Below are positions 37,709 to 48,058 of a DNA stretch of 64,000 nt, piece after piece (the stretch's first letter is position 1; every line of letters starts with the position of its first letter). The position numbers were made by a program, and so were the translations under genes. The notes beneath the pieces were generated by a model, which did not search any database, had not been told where the DNA came from, and was given only the letters and a program-made list of their open reading frames with translations. Origin of the DNA: Mycobacteroides immunogenum (GTDB lineage: Bacteria > Actinomycetota > Actinomycetes > Mycobacteriales > Mycobacteriaceae); contig NZ_CP011530.1 in NCBI RefSeq assembly GCF_001605725.1, positions 1,736,001-1,800,000 on the forward strand, given 5' to 3'.

Positions 37709-38575
37709 TTACGCCCCCTTGAGCGATAGCTCGATCCGCGCGGCAGTCGGCGCACAGTTTCCGGCTCCCGAGCGCAGCGTGGCCAGCGCGCCGGCCACAT
37801 TCGCACGTCGTAGGGCGGTCTCCGCGCCGTGCGGCCACCAGGCCGCCAGTACACCGGCAAAGACATCGCCGGCGCCGGTGGTGTCGAGCGGCCGCACCGG
37901 ATACGACGGCACCGTGATCTCACCGTGCGGGCCGCGATAGCGCGACCCCTCGTCGCCCAGGGTGGTGACCAGATGCCGCGACGGGTACAACCAGGATCGG
38001 GCCTCGGTCTCGTTGACCACCACCACGCTCGCGCGAAAGGCGAGTTCCGCCAGATCAGGCGAGCGCTCGGGTACCGGAGAAGCGTTGAGCACGAACTGCT
38101 TTCCGGCCGCGGCGGCCCATCGGGCAGCGGTCAGTGCCACCTGCACCGGGATTTCCAACTGGCACAGCAGCACATCATGCGAGCAGATGATGTCCTTGTG
38201 TACCTTCTCGTCCAGGGTGAAGGCGCTGTTGGCGCCCGGCGCCACCACAATGCAGTTCTCGCCGGAGTCCTCCACGGTGATGGTGGCCATTCCGCTGGGT
38301 CCCTCAACCTCGACGAGTCCGTCCAGGCCAACGTTGTTGTCCGCCAAGTGCGATCGCAGTATCGGTGCGGCACCGTCGGAGCCGACCGCGCCGATGAACT
38401 GCACCGCAGCGCCCGCGCGCGCCGCTGCCACCGCCTGATTGGCGCCCTTACCTCCTGGAGCGGGCATGGCCGACGTCGCCAGTACCGTCGCTCCGGGGGC
38501 GGGCAGCTCGTCTACCCGCAACGTCAGATCCATGTTGACGCTACCGAGGACGCATACCGTGGCTAACTCAGTCAC
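37709..38575 (-). CDS. rbsK: PfkB-family sugar kinase, probable ribokinase
   Basis: A 288-residue carbohydrate kinase. It has the N-terminal VCVLGSVNMDLTLRV, the PfkB signature GGKGANQAVAAARAGA at about residues 42-57, and the C-terminal DTTGAGDVFAGVLAAWW with the catalytic Asp. These fit ribokinase (ribose to ribose-5-phosphate), as for Rv2436. The GTG start at 38575 faces away from proA, 56 bases apart. Sugar specificity is not proven by sequence. Confidence 0.85.
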   Translation of the reverse strand: MTELATVCVLGSVNMDLTLRVDELPAPGATVLATSAMPAPGGKGANQAVAAARAGAAVQFIGAVGSDGAAPILRSHLADNNVGLDGLVEVEGPSGMATITVEDSGENCIVVAPGANSAFTLDEKVHKDIICSHDVLLCQLEIPVQVALTAARWAAAAGKQFVLNASPVPERSPDLAELAFRASVVVVNETEARSWLYPSRHLVTTLGDEGSRYRGPHGEITVPSYPVRPLDTTGAGDVFAGVLAAWWPHGAETALRRANVAGALATLRSGAGNCAPTAARIELSLKGA

Positions 38576-38631
38576 CCGCCTAGGTTAGTCCTGGCGCAGC
38601 TTCATTTCGGACACCCGGATACCCTGACACG

Positions 38632-39960
38632 ATGAGCGTTTCAACCAACGAGTTGGCTCCTGGAATCGCGGGGTCGGTGACGCCCGTCCCGGGGGCCGAA
38701 GCGCCTGCGAAATCAGACCTGCGCGCGCATGTTCATGACGCCGCGCGGCGGGCGCGGGTCGCGGCGCGCGCTCTGGCGCGACTGACCTCCGATGCCAAGA
38801 ACACCGCGCTGCTTGCCGCGGCCGATGCTCTCGTGGCTGCCACCGATTCGATCATCGCGGCCAATGCCGATGACCTGCGGCGCGCACGGGAAGCCGGCAT
38901 CGGGGAGGCGATGCTCGACCGTTTGGCCCTCGACGCCGGCCGGATCGGCGGCATCGCCACCGGGTTGCGCCAAGTCGCCGGTCTGCCCGATCCGGTGGGT
39001 GAGATCCTGCGCGGCTCCTCCCGTCCCAACGGCCTGCGGTTGCGTCAGATCAGGGTGCCGCTGGGGGTTGTCGGCATGGTTTATGAGGGGCGCCCGAACG
39101 TCACCGTGGATGCCTTCGGGCTGACCCTCAAGTCGGGTAACGCGGTGCTGCTGCGCGGCAGTTCGTCGGCCGCCACGTCCAATGCCGAGCTGGTACGGGT
39201 GCTGCGTGAGGCGCTGGTCGCCGCCGGGCTGCCCGCCGACACCGTGCAGCTGCTGGACAGCCAGGACCGGGTGACTGTCACCCATCTCATCCAGGCGCGC
39301 GGTCTCGTCGATGTGGTGATACCGCGCGGTGGGGCCGGCCTCATCGACGCGGTGGTGCGTGACGCGCAGGTGCCGACCATTGAAACCGGTGTGGGTAACT
39401 GCCACGTATATGTGCATGCCGAAGCCGATCTCGCGTTGGCGGAGCGGATTGTGTTGAACTCCAAGACTCGTCGGCCCAGCGTGTGTAATGCCGCTGAGAC
39501 GCTGTTGATCGATCGGGCCATCGCGGATGTCGCCGTGCCACGGTTGATCGGAGCCCTGCAGGCCGCGGGGGTCACCGTGCACGCCGATCTTTCCGTGCCG
39601 GGTGTGGTTCCGGTGACCGAGGAGGACTTCGAGACCGAGTATCTGTCGCTGGATATCGCGGCCGCTGTCGTCGACGACCTCGATGCCGCCATCCGCCACA
39701 TCGACCGGTACTCCAGCGGGCACACCGACGCCATCGTCACCGCGAATCTCGGTGCGGCCCAGGAGTTCACCGACAGGGTGGACAGCGCGGCCGTCATGGT
39801 CAACGCCTCGACCGCATTCACCGACGGTGAGCAATTCGGCTTCGGTGCCGAGATCGGTATCTCCACCCAGAAGTTGCACGCCCGTGGCCCGATGGGGCTA
39901 CCCGAACTGACCACCACCAAGTGGATCGTCCTCGGCGACGGTCAGATCCGTCCCGTCTAA
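38632..39960 (+). CDS. proA: Gamma-glutamyl phosphate reductase
   Basis: Second proline-biosynthesis enzyme, reducing glutamyl-5-phosphate with NADPH. The 442-residue protein belongs to the aldehyde dehydrogenase fold with [26 protein letters not shown], the Cys of [13 protein letters not shown] in the active site, and [22 protein letters not shown]. An N-terminal extension of about 30 residues precedes the usual start, so a later start is possible. It precedes the MoxR/VWA pair by 13 bases. Confidence 0.96.
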   Translation: MSVSTNELAPGIAGSVTPVPGAEAPAKSDLRAHVHDAARRARVAARALARLTSDAKNTALLAAADALVAATDSIIAANADDLRRAREAGIGEAMLDRLALDAGRIGGIATGLRQVAGLPDPVGEILRGSSRPNGLRLRQIRVPLGVVGMVYEGRPNVTVDAFGLTLKSGNAVLLRGSSSAATSNAELVRVLREALVAAGLPADTVQLLDSQDRVTVTHLIQARGLVDVVIPRGGAGLIDAVVRDAQVPTIETGVGNCHVYVHAEADLALAERIVLNSKTRRPSVCNAAETLLIDRAIADVAVPRLIGALQAAGVTVHADLSVPGVVPVTEEDFETEYLSLDIAAAVVDDLDAAIRHIDRYSSGHTDAIVTANLGAAQEFTDRVDSAAVMVNASTAFTDGEQFGFGAEIGISTQKLHARGPMGLPELTTTKWIVLGDGQIRPV

Positions 39961-39973
39961 CCCCTGGAGCACC

Positions 39974-40879
39974 GTGTCTGATCCTCTTCGCCCGAGCGGC
40001 TCATCGCAGTCCCGAACCCAGACCGCGCCGCTGTTCACGAGCATCGACGATGTCACCGCGCGTTTGGCAGAGACCGGCTACCTCGCCGACACCGCCACGG
40101 CGACAGCGGTATTCCTCGCAGACCGGCTGGGTAAGCCACTTCTGGTGGAGGGTCCGGCGGGTGTGGGTAAGACCGAGTTGGCCAGGGCGGTGGCGCAAAC
40201 CACCGGCTCCGGGCTGGTGCGGCTGCAGTGCTACGAGGGGGTCGACGAGGCGCGCGCTCTCTACGAATGGAACCACGCCAAGCAGATCCTGCGGATCCAG
40301 GCCGGATCGGGTGACTGGGATGAGACGAAGACCGACGTCTTCGCCGAGGAGTTCCTGCTGTCCCGGCCATTACTGACGGCGATTCGCCGCGAAGACCCCA
40401 CGGTGCTGCTGATCGATGAGACCGACAAGGCCGACATCGAGATCGAGGGCCTGCTGCTGGAGGTGCTCAGTGATTTCGCGGTCACCATCCCCGAGCTGGG
40501 CACCATCACCGCCAGCCGAAAGCCCTTCGTGCTGTTGACCTCCAATGCCACCCGCGAGCTCTCCGAAGCGCTCAAGCGGCGCTGCCTGTTCCTGCACATC
40601 GATTTTCCCGATGCCGAGCTGGAGCGGCGCATCCTGCTCAAACGGGTGCCCGAACTGCCCGCGTCGCTGGCCGAGGAGCTGGTGCGCATCATCGGCGTGC
40701 TGCGCAACATGCAGCTCAAAAAGGTGCCCTCGGTGGCCGAGACCATCGATTGGGGCCGCACCATCCTGGCGCTCGGCCTGGACACCCTGGACGATGCCGT
40801 CATCGCATCGACGCTCGGCGTGATTCTCAAACATCACTCCGATCAGCAGCGGGCCGCAGGAGAGCTGAGGCTGAACTGA
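39974..40879 (+). CDS. MoxR-family AAA+ ATPase
   Basis: A 301-residue AAA+ ATPase of the MoxR group. Walker A is VEGPAGVGKTELARAV (about residue 59), Walker B is VLLIDETDKADIEIE, and sensor motifs LTSNATRELSEALKRRC follow. MoxR proteins work with VWA partners as chaperone-like complexes that insert metals or activate enzymes; the GTG start is at 39974 and the stop overlaps the VWA gene (ATGA). It corresponds to Rv2426c. The client protein is unknown. Confidence 0.93.
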   Translation: MSDPLRPSGSSQSRTQTAPLFTSIDDVTARLAETGYLADTATATAVFLADRLGKPLLVEGPAGVGKTELARAVAQTTGSGLVRLQCYEGVDEARALYEWNHAKQILRIQAGSGDWDETKTDVFAEEFLLSRPLLTAIRREDPTVLLIDETDKADIEIEGLLLEVLSDFAVTIPELGTITASRKPFVLLTSNATRELSEALKRRCLFLHIDFPDAELERRILLKRVPELPASLAEELVRIIGVLRNMQLKKVPSVAETIDWGRTILALGLDTLDDAVIASTLGVILKHHSDQQRAAGELRLN

Positions 40880-42309
40880 TGCCCGCGCGTAGGCCCCCCA
40901 AGGCGGTGCTGCCCCTCGCACCGCACGGTCTGCCGGGCCACCTGGTGGGCTTCGTGGAAGCACTACGCGAACAAGGTATTTCGGTGGGTCCATCGGAGAC
41001 GGTGGACGCGGGCCGGGTGCTGACAGTACTGGGCTTGCAGAGCCGCGCCGAGCTGCGCGAGGGCTTGGCCTGTGCGCTGCTGCGCCGCGCCGATCACCGC
41101 CCCACGTTCGATGTGTTGTTCGACCTCTGGTTCCCGCCGGCGCTCGGTGCGCGCTTCGTTGAGGTGGATTCGGAGGAATCGATACCTCTGGACATTCGGG
41201 ACATCGAGCAGGTGCGCGACGAGCTGGTGGATCTGTTGGCTTCCGATGCCGGTGACGTACCACTGAACGCGTTGATCGCTCAGATCGTGGAGGCTTACGG
41301 GAAGTACAACTCCACCCGTGGCACCTCCTACTCGGCGTACCAGGCCATGAAATCGCTGTCCCTGGACCAGATCGAGGCCAAGCTGTTGGCCGGCTTACTC
41401 GGCGGCGGAGACGATGACTCCGCGGCCTCGCCCACGGATCAAGCTGTCGCGAAAGCAATTGCCAAGGAACGTATTTCGAAGGTGCGCCAGCTCGTCGAGG
41501 CGGAGACCAAGCGCCGCACCGCGGAACAGCTCGGGCGCGAACGCGTGACCGGGTACGGGGTGCCGCAGCTTGCCGAAAACGTCGAGTTCCTGCGTGCCTC
41601 GGGAGAACAGCTGCGCAATATGCGCCGCGTGGTGCACCCACTGGCGCGCATGCTGGCCAGCCGCCTCGCGGCCCGGCGCCGGCGCGCTCATACCGGCCAG
41701 ATCGATCTGCGCCGCACCCTGCGCAAATCCATGTCCACCGGTGGGGTGCCGATCGATGTCGTGCAGAAAAAACCCCGCCCGGCGCGGCCCGAGCTGGTGG
41801 TGCTGTGCGACGTGTCGGGATCGGTCGCCGGGTTCTCACATTTCACGCTGCTGCTGGTGAACGCGCTGCGGCAACAGTTCTCCCGGGTACGCGTCTTCGC
41901 CTTCATCGACACCACCGATGAGGTGACTCACCTGTTCACGCCGGACACCGACCTGGCCGAGGCCATCGTGCGGATCACCCGCGAAGCACAGGTCTTCACC
42001 GGTGACGGGCACAGTGACTACGGACATGCGTTCAAGACGTTCGTGGAGAAGTTCCCGACGGTGTTGTCCCCGCGCAGTGCGCTGCTGATTCTGGGGGACG
42101 GCCGCACCAATTACCGCAACCCTGCCGTGGAGGTGTTGTCGTCGATGGTGTCCTCCAGCCGTCACGCGCATTGGCTCAATCCCGAGCCCAAGAACCACTG
42201 GGGGACGGGTGACTCGGCCGCCAAGCGCTACCAAGACGCCATCACCATGCACGAATGTCGCTCGGCCAAGCAGCTGGCCGCGGTGATCGATAACCTGCTG
42301 CCGGTTTAG
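40879..42309 (+). CDS. VWA-domain protein, CoxE-like partner of MoxR
   Basis: A 476-residue protein. The C-terminal part has a von Willebrand A domain with the MIDAS motif [10 protein letters not shown] in [10 protein letters not shown], a Thr/Asp later in the domain, and FIDTTDEV. The N-terminal half is helical and resembles CoxE. ATG 40879 overlaps the moxR stop. Paired MoxR-VWA proteins form two-gene modules; the CoxE branch is linked to cofactor insertion into molybdenum or copper enzymes elsewhere. It corresponds to Rv2425c. Confidence 0.9.
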   Translation: MPARRPPKAVLPLAPHGLPGHLVGFVEALREQGISVGPSETVDAGRVLTVLGLQSRAELREGLACALLRRADHRPTFDVLFDLWFPPALGARFVEVDSEESIPLDIRDIEQVRDELVDLLASDAGDVPLNALIAQIVEAYGKYNSTRGTSYSAYQAMKSLSLDQIEAKLLAGLLGGGDDDSAASPTDQAVAKAIAKERISKVRQLVEAETKRRTAEQLGRERVTGYGVPQLAENVEFLRASGEQLRNMRRVVHPLARMLASRLAARRRRAHTGQIDLRRTLRKSMSTGGVPIDVVQKKPRPARPELVVLCDVSGSVAGFSHFTLLLVNALRQQFSRVRVFAFIDTTDEVTHLFTPDTDLAEAIVRITREAQVFTGDGHSDYGHAFKTFVEKFPTVLSPRSALLILGDGRTNYRNPAVEVLSSMVSSSRHAHWLNPEPKNHWGTGDSAAKRYQDAITMHECRSAKQLAAVIDNLLPV

Positions 42310-42341
42310 CGTGGCCTATCACTCCAGTAAGCTGGCAATTC

Positions 42342-43010
42342 GTGCACTCTGACCCCGATGTTCTTCGCGCGAGCGGCTCATCGCAGCGACGACGACTTGG
42401 CGTGATGGGTGGGACGTTCGACCCCATCCACAACGGTCACCTGGTTGCCGCCAGCGAGGTCGCCGACCGATTCGAACTCGACGAGGTCATCTTTGTACCG
42501 ACCGGTCAGCCATGGCAGAAGCAGGGGCGCAAGGTCAGCCCCGCGGAGCACCGCTATCTGATGACCGTGATCGCCACCGCATCGAATCCGCGGTTCACCG
42601 TGAGCCGAGCCGATATCGACCGCGGAGGGGCGACCTACACCGTCGACACCCTCACCGATCTGCGAGACGCCAATCCCGGCGCGGATCTGTACTTCATCAC
42701 CGGCGCGGACGCGCTGGCATCGATCCTGTCGTGGGAGAACTGGGAGCAGCTGTTCACCTTGGCCACGTTCATAGGGGTCAACCGGCCCGGATACGAACTG
42801 AGTTCGGATCACATCGCCCACGCCGAGCTTCCGTCCGACGGCCTGTCGCTGGTCGAAGTGCCCGCGCTCGCCATCTCATCGACCGACTGCCGAATCAGGG
42901 CAGGTCAGGCACGACCGATCTGGTACTTGGTGCCCGACGGTGTCGTGCAGTATGTCGCAAAACACCGCTTGTACAGCGAAAACAACGGAGAGCAGGGAGG
43001 CCCAGCATGA
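42342..43010 (+). CDS. nadD: Nicotinate-nucleotide adenylyltransferase
   Basis: Makes deamido-NAD from nicotinate mononucleotide and ATP, an essential NAD step. The 222-residue protein has the nucleotidyltransferase T/HIGH-like motif [13 protein letters not shown] (residues 21-33), [20 protein letters not shown] and the C-terminal ISSTDCR. GTG 42342 gives an N-terminal extension before the conserved part. The stop overlaps rsfS by four bases. Confidence 0.96.
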   Translation: MHSDPDVLRASGSSQRRRLGVMGGTFDPIHNGHLVAASEVADRFELDEVIFVPTGQPWQKQGRKVSPAEHRYLMTVIATASNPRFTVSRADIDRGGATYTVDTLTDLRDANPGADLYFITGADALASILSWENWEQLFTLATFIGVNRPGYELSSDHIAHAELPSDGLSLVEVPALAISSTDCRIRAGQARPIWYLVPDGVVQYVAKHRLYSENNGEQGGPA

Positions 43011-43408
43011 CCGCCGCCGCAGAAGCCGTCGAGCTGGCCACACTGGCGGCGCAAGCCGCCGCTTCCAAGCTCGCCGCCGACGTCGTCGTCATTGATGTAT
43101 CCGAACAACTGGTCATCACCGACTGTTTCGTCATCGCGTCGGCTGCCAATGAGCGTCAGGTGAACGCCATCGTCGACCAGGTCGAGGAGGTTCTGCGCCG
43201 GGCCGGTCACAAGCCGGTGCGCCGTGAGGGTGGGCGCGAAGGACGCTGGACGCTGTTGGACTACGTGGACGTCGTGGTGCATGTGCAGCACGAGGAAGAA
43301 CGTAATTATTATGCGCTGGAACGTCTTTGGCGCGATTGCCCGACCATTCCCGTCGACCTGGACGCGTTGCCGGCCGAGTACGCCACGGACGCGGAGGAGG
43401 GCGCGTGA
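43007..43408 (+). CDS. rsfS: Ribosomal silencing factor RsfS
   Basis: A 133-residue protein that binds L14 of the large subunit and blocks subunit joining when nutrients are scarce. The family pattern [41 protein letters not shown] and YYALERLW is clear. ATG 43007 lies in the end of nadD and the stop overlaps gpgP, giving a tightly packed nadD-rsfS-gpgP-octT unit. Confidence 0.95.
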   Translation: MTAAAEAVELATLAAQAAASKLAADVVVIDVSEQLVITDCFVIASAANERQVNAIVDQVEEVLRRAGHKPVRREGGREGRWTLLDYVDVVVHVQHEEERNYYALERLWRDCPTIPVDLDALPAEYATDAEEGA

Positions 43409-44070
43409 TCCGGCGCTTGGTGCTGCTACGGCATGGGCAGACAACCTTCAACGCCGACAGCCGCATGCAGGGCCAGCTCGACACCGGACTGTCGGATCTG
43501 GGCCGGGCCCAGGCCGTTGCCGCCGCCGAGGTGTTGGCCAAGCGGCTCCCGCTGGCCATCGTCTCCTCGGATCTACAGCGTGCATACGACACCGCGACGG
43601 CGCTGGCAGATCGCTGCCACGTCGGGGTGTCCGTCGATGAGCGCCTGCGAGAGACGCATCTGGGCGACTGGCAGGGGCTGACACACCATGAGGTGGACGC
43701 CATCGCCCCGGGTGCCCGTGCCGCCTGGCGTGATGACGCGACGCTGGCGCCACACGGGGGAGAGAGCCGCATTGATGTGGCCAACCGCAGCGTGCCTGTC
43801 GTTGCCGAACTCGTTGAGTCGGTGCCAGATTGGGGCACCGATGAGCGCGATCATCCCGTGGTGCTGGTTGCGCACGGAGGCCTGATCGCCGCGCTGACCG
43901 CGGCGCTGCTGCGCTTGGATGTGAGCAACTGGCCTGTGCTCGGCGGCATGGGCAACGCGAGCTGGGTTCAGCTGGGCGGACATTCAGCCGAGGGCGCGGG
44001 CTTCGACGACATCCGTTGGCGCCTGGATGTGTGGAATGCCTCGGCCCAGGTGACCAATGACGTCCTCTGA
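43405..44070 (+). CDS. gpgP: Glucosyl-3-phosphoglycerate phosphatase
   Basis: A histidine phosphatase with [16 protein letters not shown]; His10 is the phospho-acceptor and [12 protein letters not shown] holds the second His. In M. tuberculosis the equivalent Rv2419c removes phosphate from glucosyl-3-phosphoglycerate, the second step of methylglucose lipopolysaccharide synthesis. The 221-residue length agrees. GTG 43405 overlaps rsfS by four bases, and the end overlaps octT by 14 bases. The specific name rests on gene order. Confidence 0.88.
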   Translation: MIRRLVLLRHGQTTFNADSRMQGQLDTGLSDLGRAQAVAAAEVLAKRLPLAIVSSDLQRAYDTATALADRCHVGVSVDERLRETHLGDWQGLTHHEVDAIAPGARAAWRDDATLAPHGGESRIDVANRSVPVVAELVESVPDWGTDERDHPVVLVAHGGLIAALTAALLRLDVSNWPVLGGMGNASWVQLGGHSAEGAGFDDIRWRLDVWNASAQVTNDVL

Positions 44071-44800
44071 GAGTGGCGCCGAGCGTAAGAAGCTACTGGT
44101 CTTCGCCGACTCATTGTCCTACTACGGGCCGACCGGCGGGCTGCCCGCCAGCGACCCCAGGATTTGGCCCAATATCGTTGCCAAGAAGCTTGATTGGGAT
44201 TTGGAGCTGATCGCGCGGATCGGCTGGACGTCCCGAGACGTGTGGTGGGCCGCGATACAGGACCCGCGTGCGTGGGCCGCCGTGCCCAGCGCCGGCGCGG
44301 TGATCTTCGCGACCGGGGGCATGGACTCACTGCCGTCGCCGCTGCCGACGGCACTACGCGAATCCATTCGGCTGATCCGGCCCGCCACGCTGCGCGGCTG
44401 GGTCCGTGACGGTTACGGCTGGTTGCAGCCCCGGTTGTCGCCGATCGCGCGCGTTGCGCTGCCGCCCAAGCTCACCGTGGAATATCTTGAAAAGACGCGT
44501 GGTGCACTCGATTTCAACCGTCCAGGGCTGCCCATGGTGGCATCGCTGCCGTCGGTGCACATCGCGGAGTCGTATGGCCGTGTCCACTCGGGCAGGGAGG
44601 CTACCGCCTCGGCCATCACGGCGTGGGCGTCCGAACACAAGATGCCGGTGGTCGACCTGAAGGAGGGCGTCGGTGAGGAGATTTTCTCGGGCCGGGGCAA
44701 TCCGGATGGGATTCATTGGAACTTTGTCGCCCATGAACGCGTTGCCGAATTGATGATTGACGCGCTGCAGTCTGTGCTGCCTGAGCTCGGGACTAGGTGA
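44057..44800 (+). CDS. octT: Diglucosylglycerate octanoyltransferase
   Basis: A 247-residue SGNH-fold enzyme. The nucleophile is likely Ser19 in [12 protein letters not shown], and the catalytic Asp217-x-x-His220 lies in NPDGIHWN. The M. tuberculosis equivalent Rv2418c (OctT) puts an octanoyl group on diglucosylglycerate, the primer of methylglucose lipopolysaccharides, which regulate fatty-acid synthesis. Gene order (next to gpgP) supports the assignment. ATG 44057 lies 14 bases inside gpgP. Confidence 0.88.
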   Translation: MTSSESGAERKKLLVFADSLSYYGPTGGLPASDPRIWPNIVAKKLDWDLELIARIGWTSRDVWWAAIQDPRAWAAVPSAGAVIFATGGMDSLPSPLPTALRESIRLIRPATLRGWVRDGYGWLQPRLSPIARVALPPKLTVEYLEKTRGALDFNRPGLPMVASLPSVHIAESYGRVHSGREATASAITAWASEHKMPVVDLKEGVGEEIFSGRGNPDGIHWNFVAHERVAELMIDALQSVLPELGTR

Positions 44801-44803
44801 TTT

Positions 44804-45640
44804 ATGCCGGTTGTGGTGGTGACGGATTCGGGAGCGCGACTGCAACCGCAAGACGCCGAGATGTTGGGTATCCGGCTGGTGCCCTTGCACATACTGACCG
44901 GTGACGAGGACCTCCGGGACGGGGTGGATCCCATTCCTGCCTCGGTATATGAGCGGGGCCGTGCCACCACTGCCGGCGCCTCGCCCGCCGAGCTGACCCA
45001 GGTGTATCGGCAGGCGCTGATCGACAGCGGCGGCGATGGCGTGGTCGCGGTCCATTTGTCCGGGCGGCTGTCGAGCACGTTTGAGGCGGCTGAGCAGGCG
45101 GCGCGTGAGTGCGGCGAACAGGTCCATGTCGTCGACTCGCGGTCGGCGGCGATGGGCAGCGGCTTCGTCGCGTTGGCCGCGGCACGAGCGGCGGCCGCCG
45201 GTGCCGATCTGAGCGCCGCCTACCAGGCCGCGCGGGACGCGGTGGGGCGCAGCCGGTGCGTCATGGTGGTGCACAAACTGGACCACTTGCGGCGCAGCGG
45301 ACGCATCAGCGCCACTTCGTCGTGGCTCGGTACCGCGCTCGCGCTCAAACCTGTGCTGCAGATCGATGACGAGGGCAAGCTGGTTCTTGCTCAGCGTGTC
45401 CGGACCGCGACCAAGGCGATCGGGGCGATGGTCGACAACATCGTCGAGTTCGTGGGTGAGCGTCGAGTCTCGGTGACCATCCACCACGTGGATAACACCG
45501 AAACGGCCGAGAAGGTGAACGAGCTGGTGTGCTCGCGGCTGGTCACCGCGCATGATCCGGTGATCTCGGAGATGGGTCCGGTGCTTGCGGTGCATGTGGG
45601 TCCGGGTGCTGTTGGGGTATGCGCGGAACCGGTGGACTGA
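44804..45640 (+). CDS. DegV-family fatty-acid-binding protein
   Basis: A 278-residue protein with the DegV start VVVVTDSGARLQP, then ILTGDEDLRDGVD, TTAGASPAELTQVY and VVAVHLSGRLSSTFEAA in the fatty-acid-binding cleft, and the second domain KLDHLRRSGRISATSSW. In Firmicutes such proteins bind fatty acids for a fatty-acid kinase. No FakA-like kinase is present nearby. It corresponds to Rv2417c. Near the fatty-acylating OctT gene, a lipid-related role fits but is not shown. Confidence 0.9.
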   Translation: MPVVVVTDSGARLQPQDAEMLGIRLVPLHILTGDEDLRDGVDPIPASVYERGRATTAGASPAELTQVYRQALIDSGGDGVVAVHLSGRLSSTFEAAEQAARECGEQVHVVDSRSAAMGSGFVALAAARAAAAGADLSAAYQAARDAVGRSRCVMVVHKLDHLRRSGRISATSSWLGTALALKPVLQIDDEGKLVLAQRVRTATKAIGAMVDNIVEFVGERRVSVTIHHVDNTETAEKVNELVCSRLVTAHDPVISEMGPVLAVHVGPGAVGVCAEPVD

Positions 45641-45645
45641 CGGGT

Positions 45646-45654
45646 TTGTCCACA
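45646..45654 (+). promoter_or_regulatory. DnaA-box-like site upstream of comEA
   Basis: TTGTCCACA at 45646-45654 matches the high-GC actinobacterial DnaA box. A related copy, TTGATCCACA, follows at 45663-45672, 17 bases later in the same orientation. Both lie 70-80 bases ahead of comEA. Two spaced boxes could regulate transcription or bind DnaA; this is inferred from sequence only. Confidence 0.35.
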
Positions 45655-45723
45655 ACCTCGTATTGATCCACAATTGCCGGTCCGGCACTGGATCTCGGCG
45701 GTACCGCTTTCTAGCGTCGAGAC

Positions 45724-46530
45724 ATGGAATCCGAGCTGTTGCGCAGGCGTCTGGCAGCGGGCGACCGTGAGGGTGACGACGATGTTGAGGATGACGAGGA
45801 TTTCGTAGGGAACGCGCTCGGCCCCGAGTCGGAGTCGTCGTTGCGCTGGCTCCCTGACTCTCTGACGACCGGCGGTACACGTGGCTGGCTGGAGTCCGTC
45901 CGAACCGACCCCGGCCGTGCCGGTGTGGTCGCGTTGGGAGCGATCGGTGTGTTGGCAGTGCTGGTGACGATCTTCACGGTGATGCGTCAGCCGCCTGCCC
46001 CCGTCAGTGCCAATCTGCCGCCGGTACAACCTGTGTCGTCGAGCTCGGTATCGGCGCCGAGCTCCCTGGTCATCAGTGTGGTCGGTCTGGTCAAGCGCCC
46101 TGGGCTGGTCACGCTGGCCACCGGTGCGCGGGTTGCCGACGCGGTGACGGCGGCCGGGGGAGCGGTCGAGGGCGCCGATGTGATCACCCTGAACATGGCC
46201 AGGCCGGTCGTCGATGGCGATCAGATTGTGGTCGGCCTTTCGCCGGTACCTGGCCAGCCCATGGGGATGGCGAGTTCGATCGTTGCCGCCGGACAAGTCC
46301 CGGCCGGGGGCGCCGGCACCAAAGCGCCGGGCGGATCTGGACGGGTAAATCTGAACACGGCAACGGAATCGGAGTTGGATGCGCTTCCCGGCGTGGGCCC
46401 GGTCATGGCGGCATCGATCGTGCGGTGGCGCACCGAGCATGGGAAGTTCACCAGCATCGATCAGCTCGCGGAAGTGGACGGTATCGGTCCTTCGCGGCTC
46501 GATAAGCTGCGGGCTCTCGTCGTGCTGTGA
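45724..46530 (+). CDS. comEA: ComEA-like DNA-binding competence protein
   Basis: A 268-residue protein. It has a cytoplasmic acidic N-terminal part, one membrane helix (VVALGAIGVLAVLVTIF), an SLBB-like domain outside, and a C-terminal pair of helix-hairpin-helix motifs (VNLNTATESELDALPGVGP, DGIGPSRLDKLRALV) that bind double-stranded DNA. In competent bacteria ComEA hands DNA to ComEC; natural competence is not established in this group. The stop overlaps comEC. Confidence 0.9.
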   Translation: MESELLRRRLAAGDREGDDDVEDDEDFVGNALGPESESSLRWLPDSLTTGGTRGWLESVRTDPGRAGVVALGAIGVLAVLVTIFTVMRQPPAPVSANLPPVQPVSSSSVSAPSSLVISVVGLVKRPGLVTLATGARVADAVTAAGGAVEGADVITLNMARPVVDGDQIVVGLSPVPGQPMGMASSIVAAGQVPAGGAGTKAPGGSGRVNLNTATESELDALPGVGPVMAASIVRWRTEHGKFTSIDQLAEVDGIGPSRLDKLRALVVL

Positions 46531-48044
46531 GGTCGACCGATGACGGTGAGCCGCTTCTGGATTTGCGGCTGGTGCCGCCCGCACTCGCCGCCTGGGCCGT
46601 CACCGCCACGGGGATTCTCTGGTCAGTGGGTTATGTGGTGGCCGCCGTACTGGGCATCACGATGATCGGCGTGCGGCTGAGTCGTCATCGGATGAGTAGA
46701 GCCGCCGTCGCCGGGGCGACGGCCGTTCTCATTGCCGGGGTGGGTTTCTCGGTGGCCGCCGCGATACGCCAGCACGGGGTACACAGTCACCCGTTGCGCT
46801 CCCGGATCGGGCAGATCGCGGTGGTGCAGCTGAGGGTGACCGATGATCCGAAGATCGTCGCGGGTGGCCGCGCGATGATGCGTGCCGACCTTGTCGCCCT
46901 GGGTGATCCGGCGCAGGCGATGACGGGCTCGGTGGTGGTGTTCGGCTCTTCCGCACTGCTGGGCGCGGTCGGGGTGGGGGACACCGTGCAGGCGCGCGCG
47001 GCGATCGCGCGCCCGGCCCGGCGTGACCTCACGGTGGCCATGCTCACGGTGGCGGGGGACACCCATGTTGTCGGTACGTCATCTACGCAGAACGTGGCCA
47101 ACGGTATTCGTGATCGGTTTGTCGAAGTCTCGCGAAACGCGCTGCCCGCTGACGAAGCCGCGCTGTTGCCGGGGCTGGTGCTCGGTGACACCAGTGCCCT
47201 CGACGCGCAGACCGTCGCGACATTTCGGACAGCGGGACTCACGCATCTGATGGCGGTCTCCGGGGCCAATGTCTCCATCGTGTGCGGGGCCGTGCTGCTG
47301 CTGGGCCGTCTGGTCGGACTGCGCACCTCGGTGGTGTTGGCGGGGCTCGTGCTTGTCGGGTTCGTCATCGTGGTGAGGCCGTCACCGAGCGTGTTGCGTG
47401 CCGCGGTGATGGGTGCGGTCGGTCTGCTGGGCCTGCTGACCGCGCGCCGCCGTCAGGCCATACCCGCCCTGGCGGCAACGATTTTGGTGCTGTTCGCGGT
47501 GTCGCCGGGGCTGGCCGTCGATATCGGCTTCGCACTGTCGGTGTCTGCGACGGCGGCGCTGGTGGTTATCGCACCGCGCTGGTCGGGGCGCCTGACAGAG
47601 CGCGGCTGGCCCAAACCGTTGGCCGACGCGTTGTGTGTCGCGGTCGCGGCGCAGGTGGTGACCGCGCCGCTGATCGCCGCGATCTCCGGCAGCTTCAGTG
47701 TGGCCTCCGTGGCAGCGAACGTGCTGGCGGGGTTGGTGATCGCGCCCATCACCATTCTCGGAACCGCGGCGGCCGCACTGGCCGTCCTCTCACCATGGGT
47801 TGCCGGGCTGTTGGTGAGGTTTTGCGGCCCGGAACTGTGGTGGCTGCTACAGGTCGCCGAGTGCACCTCGGCTGGGGGCGCCACGGCGTTGCCGGTGCCA
47901 TCCGGTGCGGCCGGTTTCGCTTTTACCGCTGCGCTGGTTGGCATTTCGGTGTGGTTGTGGCGCCGTCGGTGGTTCCGCGGTCTGGCCTGTGCCGGTGCGC
48001 TGTGCGTGCTCGCACTGGTGATCTCGGCGAGACTGGCAAGCTAG
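46527..48044 (+). CDS. comEC: ComEC/Rec2-type DNA channel protein, short form
   Basis: A 505-residue polytopic membrane protein with about ten helices. The competence signature HLMAVSGANVSIVCGAVLLLG lies near residue 240. The C-terminal metallo-beta-lactamase-like nuclease domain of longer ComEC proteins is absent, as I recall also for the M. tuberculosis protein of about 514 residues. GTG 46527 overlaps the comEA stop. A role in DNA uptake is plausible from family knowledge but not shown for mycobacteria. Confidence 0.9.
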   Translation: MRSTDDGEPLLDLRLVPPALAAWAVTATGILWSVGYVVAAVLGITMIGVRLSRHRMSRAAVAGATAVLIAGVGFSVAAAIRQHGVHSHPLRSRIGQIAVVQLRVTDDPKIVAGGRAMMRADLVALGDPAQAMTGSVVVFGSSALLGAVGVGDTVQARAAIARPARRDLTVAMLTVAGDTHVVGTSSTQNVANGIRDRFVEVSRNALPADEAALLPGLVLGDTSALDAQTVATFRTAGLTHLMAVSGANVSIVCGAVLLLGRLVGLRTSVVLAGLVLVGFVIVVRPSPSVLRAAVMGAVGLLGLLTARRRQAIPALAATILVLFAVSPGLAVDIGFALSVSATAALVVIAPRWSGRLTERGWPKPLADALCVAVAAQVVTAPLIAAISGSFSVASVAANVLAGLVIAPITILGTAAAALAVLSPWVAGLLVRFCGPELWWLLQVAECTSAGGATALPVPSGAAGFAFTAALVGISVWLWRRRWFRGLACAGALCVLALVISARLAS

Positions 48045-48058
48045 CCGGCCACCGGGCG

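Noticed and set aside
36190..37923. 577-codon minus-strand open frame covering the exported-protein trio
   Set aside because: Arg/Gly-rich composition and full overlap with three genes having signal peptides show it to be antisense noise.
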